From NCBI GenBank assembly GCA_014871605.1, contig WGSQ01000058.1:1-10229 (forward strand): a stretch of DNA of 10,229 nt. Direction: 5' to 3'. Shown here piece after piece: positions 5,731 through 10,229 of the stretch. The notes under the pieces are model-generated. The model searched no databases. It was not told where the DNA came from and was given only the letters and a program-made list of their open reading frames with translations. Each line of letters begins with the position of its first letter. Positions within the stretch are counted from its first letter, which is position 1. This DNA is from Collinsella sp. (GTDB lineage: Bacteria > Actinomycetota > Coriobacteriia > Coriobacteriales > Coriobacteriaceae). The position numbers and the translations under genes were made by a program.

Positions 5731-6918
5731 TTAGTCAAGCGAAAGCAATCGTTTGTAGACATCGAGGCCTTTGAGTAGGATTTCCTCGTCAAAGAGCATG
5801 CTATCGGTATGCAGAGCGCTTGTGGCATAGGCGGGGCAGCCATCCGAATCACTCGGGTTGTCTTGGTCCTCTGGCACACCCGTGCCCAGCAAGAAGAACG
5901 CACCCGGCAGATGGCGCTGGTAAAAGGCGAAATCCTCAGCGATCAGCAGCGGTTCCTCCACAAGCTGCAGCCCGGGCAAGGCAGGCGCGACGCTGGCAAA
6001 CAACTCGGGGTCGTTGTCGACCGGCGGATAGCCCTCGGCAAAGTCGAGATCATACGTGCAGCCCGTTGCGGCACAGGCATCGTCCAGCACGCGGCGCACG
6101 CCTTCGCGCGCCCGGTCGAACATGTCGTCCGTAAACACACGCAGGCTTCCGGCCACATGGGCCTCCCCCGCCACCGCGTTGCAAACCGTACCGGCCTGCA
6201 GCAGACCAAACTTACCGATACAGGGCTCGTCGGTGCCCAGCTCGTCCATCAGTTCGCGCTCGGCAACCAAGAACTTGGCAGCCGCCAGCGCCGCATCGTG
6301 CGACTCCTCGACCGGAACGCCATAGGTCTTAGCGATATGGATGCTCGTCCCGTGAATATGAATGTGTGTCTCACTCGAACGCGCCAGCAGCGGACCGGAA
6401 CAACTCGCCAACGTGCCGGCAGGCAGATCGGGCCACACATGGAAGCCAAAAATGCGGTCAGCCCCATAGCGCTCGAACACACCGCTCTCGCATACCGTCT
6501 TGGCACCACCGGTCGTTTCCTCGGCCGGCTGGAACACAAAGAGAACGTTGCGCCTAATGGCGCCCGGCTGCTCGCGAATCGTACGGTCGACATACGTCGC
6601 GGCGGCAAGTGCCATGGCCATGTGTCCGTCATGTCCGCAAGCGTGCATCTTGCCGGGATGGATCGAGGCAAAGGCCGCTCCCGTCGCCTCCGCGATGGGC
6701 AGCGCATCCATATCGGCGCGAATCGCCGTGGCACGCGCGGCACCAACGCCAGCGTCGAAGAAAGCGCAGACGCAGCTGGGACACGGATGGGTCACCTCGC
6801 AAGCGAGCGGCGCCAACACGCCCTCGATATAGGCGATAGTCTGCGGAAGATCGAAATCGAGCTCCGGAATGCGATGGAGATCGCGGCGATAGCGACGGAG
6901 TTCTTGGAGCTCGGTCAT
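5731..6918 (-). CDS. M20 family metallo-amidohydrolase (N-acyl amino acid deacylase type)
   Basis: The 395-residue enzyme starts at ATG 6918 with AAGGGA 6 nt upstream; an open extension to 7002 has no comparable site. M20D peptidases use two metal ions. Visible ligands and motifs: RADMDALP (67-74), MHACGHDGHMA (91-101) with C94 and H96, QPAEETTGGA (130-139) with E133/E134, FGFHVWPDLPAGT (157-169) with H160, and LHTD (369-372) with H370. The dimerisation-domain segment ARSSETHIHIHGTSIHIAK (179-197) is also present. The family includes hippurate, aminoacylase and N-acetyl-diaminopimelate deacetylases. Divergent placement against the lysine operon makes the last attractive, since the acetylase branch needs such an enzyme, but sequence alone does not decide the substrate. 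It is cytoplasmic, with no signal peptide. The gap to higB is 102 nt with no clear terminator. Confidence 0.88.
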   Translation of the reverse strand: MTELQELRRYRRDLHRIPELDFDLPQTIAYIEGVLAPLACEVTHPCPSCVCAFFDAGVGAARATAIRADMDALPIAEATGAAFASIHPGKMHACGHDGHMAMALAAATYVDRTIREQPGAIRRNVLFVFQPAEETTGGAKTVCESGVFERYGADRIFGFHVWPDLPAGTLASCSGPLLARSSETHIHIHGTSIHIAKTYGVPVEESHDAALAAAKFLVAERELMDELGTDEPCIGKFGLLQAGTVCNAVAGEAHVAGSLRVFTDDMFDRAREGVRRVLDDACAATGCTYDLDFAEGYPPVDNDPELFASVAPALPGLQLVEEPLLIAEDFAFYQRHLPGAFFLLGTGVPEDQDNPSDSDGCPAYATSALHTDSMLFDEEILLKGLDVYKRLLSLD

Positions 6919-6986
6919 AGAGAATCCCTTCGTGAGGCACATCTGTTGCAACTTATTGTGATACAGGATTGTGGCACACATGTTTC

Positions 6987-6999
6987 CAGCATATTGCTG
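6987..6999. promoter_or_regulatory. Palindrome in the amidohydrolase/lysA divergent region
   Basis: CAGCA-TAT-TGCTG (6987-6999) is a perfect 5-bp dyad with a 3-bp centre, about 70 nt upstream of the amidohydrolase start. It may be an operator for the divergent M20 gene. I see no good -35/-10 pair for that gene, and the call is weak. Confidence 0.3.
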
Positions 7000-7028
7000 C
7001 ATTTTTTAAACGTTATATACGAATACTC

Positions 7029-7065
7029 TTGTTTGGTAAAGTGCAACGTGATAGGGTCTTTACCA
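7029..7065 (+). promoter_or_regulatory. Putative lysine-operon promoter with an 8-bp inverted repeat
   Basis: TGGTAAAG (7034-7041) and CTTTACCA (7058-7065) are perfect inverted repeats with a 16-nt spacer, ending just before the riboswitch. A possible promoter overlaps: TTGTTT (7029-7034), 17 nt, TAGGGT (7052-7057). This is weak, keeping only the most conserved -10 positions. If the promoter is right, the repeat spans it like an operator. If transcription starts further left, it would be a leader hairpin instead. Confidence 0.4.
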
Positions 7066-7066
7066 C

Positions 7067-7227
7067 TTGATAGAGGCGCGGGCACGAAGAGCCGCGGGCG
7101 AGCCGGCAGGCTTTGACCCCGTGGGGAGGCGAAACCCGCCGAACTGGGTTTTTCGGGCACGAACAACCTGGTGGGCCTGTGGGAAACACCCACAGGACTG
7201 TCTGCAGCAATGCGGGAGCGCTATCCG
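7067..7227 (+). ncRNA. Lysine riboswitch (L box)
   Basis: This leader RNA binds lysine and controls the downstream lysA-dapA-dapB genes. Conserved parts are in order: GATAGAGGCGC (7069-7079), GCCGAACTGGG (7138-7148), ACTGTC (7197-7202), and GGGAGCGCTATC (7214-7225). GATAG (7069-7073) pairs with CTATC (7221-7225) to close P1. A peripheral stem is perfect: CCTGTGGG (7176-7183) with CCCACAGG (7189-7196), loop AAACA. The placement 70 nt before lysA is as expected. No U-tract terminator follows, so control is probably at translation initiation. The ends of the element are approximate. Confidence 0.92.
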
Positions 7228-7286
7228 GACATTGGGTCCACGCTATGCGGATTCGATGCGCAGATGGCGCCGTCTGGATAGCGAGG
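7219..7286 (+). promoter_or_regulatory. Riboswitch expression platform overlapping the lysA ribosome-binding site
   Basis: CGCTATCC (7219-7226), which includes the 3' strand of riboswitch stem P1, is perfectly complementary to GGATAGCG (7276-7283). That second segment can instead pair with CGCTAT (7241-7246), leaving P1 intact. GGATAGCG runs into the lysA ribosome-binding site GAGG (7283-7286, 10 nt before ATG 7297). A further hairpin, CAGATG with CGTCTG (7261-7276), lies inside. The competing pairings fit a translational switch; which state is ON cannot be decided by eye. Confidence 0.55.
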
Positions 7287-7296
7287 TTTACGGGAC

Positions 7297-9606
7297 ATGG
7301 CATTGACCCCCAACGAGGCATATGCGGCCAAGCAGCCGTTTGTGGACAAGGAGACACTCGAGCATATCGTCGAGCAGTTCCCCACGCCGTTTCATCTATA
7401 CGACGAGGCAGGCATCCGCCGCAACATGCAAGAAGTGCGCGACGCCTTTGCGTGGAACCCAGGCTTTAAGGAATACTTTGCCGTCAAGGCCAACCCCAAC
7501 CCGGCGCTCATCTCCATTCTCAACGAATACGGCTGCGGCTGCGACTGCTCGAGCTATACCGAGCTCATGATCGCCCGCTCGCTGGGTATCACGGGACACG
7601 ACATCATGTTCTCGTCCAACGATACGCCGGCTGCCGACTTTGAGCTCGCCGACAAGCTGGGTGCCATCGTCAACTTTGACGACATCAGCCACATCGAGTT
7701 CTTTGAGCGTGTTGCGGGACCCATCCCCAAGACGGTCAGCTGCCGCTTTAATCCAGGCGGCCTGTTCCAGCTCTCCAACGGCATCATGGACAACCCGGGC
7801 GACTCCAAATATGGCATGACCACCGAGCAGCTCTTCGAGGCCTTCCGCATGCTCAAGGCCAAGGGCGCCGAGGACTTTGGCATCCACGCATTCCTTGCCA
7901 GCAACACTGTCACCAACGACTACTACCCCAAGCTCGCGCGCATCCTCTTTGAGCTTGCCGTACGCCTGGAGCGCGAGACCGGCGCACACGTCGCCTTCAT
8001 CAATCTGTCCGGCGGCGTCGGCATCCCCTACCTGCCCGAGCAGCAGGCCAACGACATTCGCGCCATCGGCGAGGGAGTACACGCGGCATACGACGAGATC
8101 CTGGTTCCTGCCGGCATGGGCGATGTGGCGATCTGCACCGAGATGGGTCGCTTTATGATGGGCCCCTACGGATGCCTGGTCACCAAGGCCATCCACGAGA
8201 AGCAGATCTACAAGGACTATATCGGCGTGGACGCAAGCGCCGTCGATCTGATTCGTCCTGCCATGTATGGCGCTTACCACCACATTACGGTGATGGGCCA
8301 GCCGGGTGGCGACGACAAGACCACAGCGCCCGTCACGGACACCTACGACATCACGGGCAATCTGTGCGAGAACAACGACAAGTTCGCCATCGACCGCGAG
8401 CTGCCGCATATCGACATGGGCGACCTGCTTGTGATCCACGATACCGGCGCGCATGGCTACTCCATGGGCTACAACTACAATGGACGCCTGCGCTCCGCCG
8501 AGGTCCTGTTGCGCCCCGATGGCTCGGCCGACCTCATCCGCCGCGCCGAGCGCCCGGGCGATTACTTTGCCACGCTCGACGTGCTGCCGAGCGGCCGAGA
8601 GCTGCTGGCCAAGTCGCGCGCCGAAAGTGCCCGCCGTCGCGCCCAAGACGAGCGCCTGACAGTCGCCGCCCAATGGAACAAACGCATCCAGATCGCGGAC
8701 GCGAAGGAGAAGAACATGGACATCCGCAATCTCGAGGGCTCAGTCGTCGCCCTCGTCACGCCGTTTAAAAAGGATGGCAGTGTCGACTTTGACGCACTCG
8801 AGCGCCTTATCGATTTCCACCTGCAAAACGGCACCGACGCCATCCTCACCCTGGGCACCACCGGCGAGAGCGCCACGATGACCGACGACGAGGACAACTC
8901 CGTCGTCGCCGCCGTGGTCAAGCATGTTGCAGGACGCGTCCCCGTCATTGCCGGCTCGGGCTCCAACTCCACGCAGACCATGCTCACCAAGTCGCTCACC
9001 TATCAGGGCCTGGGCGCCGACGGTCTGCTGCTCATTACCCCCTACTACAACAAGTCTAACGAAGAGGGCATCTACCAGCACTTTAAGACCGTGGCCGACG
9101 CCGTGGACATCCCCTGCATCCTGTACAACATCCCCGGCCGCTGCGGCTGCGGTATCAGCGAGCGCAACGTAGAGCGCCTGGCCGCGCACCCCAACATCAT
9201 GGGTATTAAGGAGGCCTCGGGCAACGTCGCCTACGCGGCCAAGATCGCCCACCTGCTGTCAGACGACTTCCGCATGTACTCGGGCGAGGACGCGCTTACC
9301 GTGCCGCTCATGAGCCTGGGCGCCTCGGGCACCATCAGCGTGTGGGCAGACGTGCAGCCGCAGCTCGTGCATGACATGTGCCGCGCCTATTTGGACGGTG
9401 ACGTGGCGCGTGCCCGCGATATCCAAATTGCCGGCCAGCCGCTCATCAATGCCCTCTTTAGTGAGGTCAACCCCATCCCCGTCAAAGAGGCGCTCGCCCA
9501 GATGGGTATGATCGAGGCAAACTACCGCATGCCGCTGTGCCCCATGGCAGACGACACGCGCTCTGCACTTACCGATGCTCTGAAGGGGGCTGGTCTGCTT
9601 GATTAA
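7297..9606 (+). CDS. lysA-dapA: Diaminopimelate decarboxylase fused in frame to 4-hydroxy-tetrahydrodipicolinate synthase
   Basis: This single 769-codon frame has two enzymes end to end. Residues 1 to about 430 are a PLP-dependent, fold-type III LysA, which converts meso-diaminopimelate to lysine. K64 in YFAVKANPNP is the likely PLP lysine. LSGGVGIPY (237-245) and EMGRFMMGPYG (282-292, for the common EPGR) bind phosphate. CENNDKFA (357-364) and GAHGYSMGYNYN (384-395) supply the other active-site residues. It resembles the LysA variant of Clostridia. Residues 431-473 are a charged tail with no stop. Residues 474-769 are a full-length DapA (described separately). Start ATG 7297 has GAGG at 10 nt and follows a lysine riboswitch. 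The missing lysA stop may be a real fusion, a strain mutation or a sequencing error. The internal ribosome-binding site suggests the genes were separate in the ancestor. Confidence 0.9.
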   Translation: MALTPNEAYAAKQPFVDKETLEHIVEQFPTPFHLYDEAGIRRNMQEVRDAFAWNPGFKEYFAVKANPNPALISILNEYGCGCDCSSYTELMIARSLGITGHDIMFSSNDTPAADFELADKLGAIVNFDDISHIEFFERVAGPIPKTVSCRFNPGGLFQLSNGIMDNPGDSKYGMTTEQLFEAFRMLKAKGAEDFGIHAFLASNTVTNDYYPKLARILFELAVRLERETGAHVAFINLSGGVGIPYLPEQQANDIRAIGEGVHAAYDEILVPAGMGDVAICTEMGRFMMGPYGCLVTKAIHEKQIYKDYIGVDASAVDLIRPAMYGAYHHITVMGQPGGDDKTTAPVTDTYDITGNLCENNDKFAIDRELPHIDMGDLLVIHDTGAHGYSMGYNYNGRLRSAEVLLRPDGSADLIRRAERPGDYFATLDVLPSGRELLAKSRAESARRRAQDERLTVAAQWNKRIQIADAKEKNMDIRNLEGSVVALVTPFKKDGSVDFDALERLIDFHLQNGTDAILTLGTTGESATMTDDEDNSVVAAVVKHVAGRVPVIAGSGSNSTQTMLTKSLTYQGLGADGLLLITPYYNKSNEEGIYQHFKTVADAVDIPCILYNIPGRCGCGISERNVERLAAHPNIMGIKEASGNVAYAAKIAHLLSDDFRMYSGEDALTVPLMSLGASGTISVWADVQPQLVHDMCRAYLDGDVARARDIQIAGQPLINALFSEVNPIPVKEALAQMGMIEANYRMPLCPMADDTRSALTDALKGAGLLD
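8704..8718 (+). promoter_or_regulatory. Internal ribosome-binding site and ATG for dapA inside the fused frame
   Basis: AAGGAG (8704-8709) lies 6 nt before ATG 8716, which is codon 474 of the lysA-dapA frame. The bases are read as Lys-Glu-Lys-Asn codons in the fusion, yet match a near-ideal Shine-Dalgarno. This supports separate initiation of DapA. Confidence 0.75.
8716..9606 (+). CDS. dapA: 4-hydroxy-tetrahydrodipicolinate synthase, predicted internal start
   Basis: DapA condenses pyruvate with aspartate semialdehyde, the first committed step of diaminopimelate and lysine synthesis. From ATG 8716 the product is 296 residues, the usual length, and looks complete. Visible: GSVVALVTPF (8-17), GTTGESATM (47-55), PYYNKSNEEG (109-118), ILYNIPGRCG (135-144) with catalytic Y137 and R142, GIKEASGN (163-170) with Schiff-base K165, SGEDALT, and a VNPIPVKEAL C-terminal motif. 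Compared from memory with E. coli DapA, the lysine-feedback residues His53, His56 and Glu84 are replaced by D57, D60 and T88. It may therefore be insensitive to lysine, as in other Gram-positives, which fits control by the riboswitch. The frame is continuous with lysA upstream. dapB overlaps the last 8 bases. Confidence 0.93.
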   Translation: MDIRNLEGSVVALVTPFKKDGSVDFDALERLIDFHLQNGTDAILTLGTTGESATMTDDEDNSVVAAVVKHVAGRVPVIAGSGSNSTQTMLTKSLTYQGLGADGLLLITPYYNKSNEEGIYQHFKTVADAVDIPCILYNIPGRCGCGISERNVERLAAHPNIMGIKEASGNVAYAAKIAHLLSDDFRMYSGEDALTVPLMSLGASGTISVWADVQPQLVHDMCRAYLDGDVARARDIQIAGQPLINALFSEVNPIPVKEALAQMGMIEANYRMPLCPMADDTRSALTDALKGAGLLD

Positions 9607-10229
9607 GACCGTCATTATGGGAACGGGCCGCATGGGCTCGCTCATCCGCACCACCGCCGAGGGCGTTGTCGACGCCGCCGGTCAACCCGTTTTTGATATC
9701 GTGGCCCAGATTGGCTTCGATTTGAGCAAGCTCGAGAACGCACCGGCTGCCGATGTGATTATCGACTTCTCGAACGTCGTGACCTTCGATGCCGTCGTCG
9801 CCTATGTCGAGCGCACGGGCGCGGCGTTGGTCTCAGGCACCACAGGCTACACCCCCGAGCAGATGGACCGCCTGCGTGAGCTGGGCCAGAACACCCGCGT
9901 TATGCACTCGGGCAATTACTCCATCGGTATCGCAGCCCTGCGCCATCTGGTAGCGCAGGCTACACGCGAGCTGCCCGGCTTTGACTGCGAAATCGTCGAG
10001 ACGCACCATAACCAAAAGGTCGACGCCCCCAGCGGCACTGCCAAGTTGTTGCTCGACGCCGTCGTCGAAGCCGAGCCCGAGGCAGGCTACCACCCCGTCT
10101 ATGGCCGCGAGGGCATGTGCGGAGCACGCGATCCCAAGGAGATCGGCATGCACTCGCTGCGCGGTGGCACTGTCGCCGGCGTCCACGAAGTGAGTTTCTT
10201 TGGCCAGGACGAGGAGGTCACGCTCACCC
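9599..10229 (+). CDS. dapB: 4-hydroxy-tetrahydrodipicolinate reductase, partial (right edge)
   Basis: DapB reduces the DapA product with NAD(P)H. The first 210 residues are in the window and the C-terminus is cut off. The start is TTG 9599, overlapping the dapA stop by 8 nt, with AAGGGGG (9583-9589) 9 nt upstream. ATG 9617 would remove the first strand of the Rossmann fold, so TTG is preferred. Motifs: nucleotide-binding VIMGTGRMG (5-13), DVIIDFSN (52-59), SGTTGYT (79-85), SGNYSIG (104-110), and the signature ETHHNQKVDAPSGTA (134-148) with H136/H137 and K140 at the active site. SLRGGTVAGVHEVSF (186-200) follows. Overlap with dapA indicates translational coupling in a lysine-controlled operon. 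Confidence 0.94.
   Translation, partial: MIKTVIMGTGRMGSLIRTTAEGVVDAAGQPVFDIVAQIGFDLSKLENAPAADVIIDFSNVVTFDAVVAYVERTGAALVSGTTGYTPEQMDRLRELGQNTRVMHSGNYSIGIAALRHLVAQATRELPGFDCEIVETHHNQKVDAPSGTAKLLLDAVVEAEPEAGYHPVYGREGMCGARDPKEIGMHSLRGGTVAGVHEVSFFGQDEEVTLT

Noticed and set aside
6919..7002. Upstream extension of the amidohydrolase to 7002
   Set aside because: The extra 28 residues do not match the M20 N-terminus, and ATG 6918 has a good ribosome-binding site.
5809..7116. Long open frame (435 codons) antisense to the amidohydrolase
   Set aside because: Its product has no recognisable motif and is Arg/His-rich. It is the usual shadow of a GC-rich gene; the opposite strand has all M20 catalytic motifs.
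7396..8673. Long open frame (425 codons) antisense to lysA
   Set aside because: It encodes no recognisable domain and mirrors third-position GC bias of lysA, whose catalytic motifs are complete.

Overview
The window looks like chromosomal DNA from a high-GC Actinomycetota of the Coriobacteriia, most like Collinsella. I infer this from GC-rich third codon positions, the flavour of the proteins, and a lysine-riboswitch/lysA/dapA/dapB layout with Gram-positive traits. The assignment comes from recognition only, not a search. I see no rRNA, tRNA, CRISPR array, transposase or phage gene.

Layout. (1) 102-734, plus strand: a stand-alone MOSC-domain protein, probably a sulfur carrier or Moco-related protein. 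(2) 735-968: a palindrome-rich intergenic region leading into 969-2102, plus strand, an exported PcsB/CwlO-like coiled-coil protein with a C-terminal lysozyme-like domain. A strong, probably bidirectional terminator (2113-2141) separates it from a long minus-strand block. (3) Read in its own direction (right to left), the minus-strand block holds an M20 metal-dependent amidohydrolase (6918-5731), a HigB/HigA toxin-antitoxin pair (5628-5034), a small multi-span membrane protein touching the higA stop codon (5004 or 5034 to 4681), an FxLYD-domain membrane-anchored protein (4516-4073), an HTH regulator (4040-3618) and a membrane-anchored Ser/Thr protein kinase (3531-2140). The last three look like one transcription unit and a possible signalling module. 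Its first gene has its Shine-Dalgarno inside a perfect 14-bp inverted repeat. (4) 6919-7296: divergent regulatory region between the amidohydrolase and the lysine operon. It contains a well-conserved lysine riboswitch (about 7067-7227), a perfect 8-bp inverted repeat just before it, and possible competing pairings between the aptamer and the lysA start. (5) 7297-10229, plus strand: the lysine/diaminopimelate operon lysA, dapA, dapB (dapB runs off the right edge).

Most striking point: lysA and dapA are one uninterrupted 769-codon reading frame, with no stop between the decarboxylase and the synthase. A strong internal ribosome-binding site and ATG precede the dapA part. The cell could therefore make a LysA-DapA fusion, a free DapA, or both. 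dapB overlaps the end of dapA and starts with TTG.

How it fits together: DapA and DapB catalyse the first two committed steps from aspartate semialdehyde to diaminopimelate, and LysA the last step to lysine, under lysine-sensing RNA control. The divergent M20 enzyme could be the N-acetyl-diaminopimelate deacetylase of the acetylase branch, but this is only a contextual guess.
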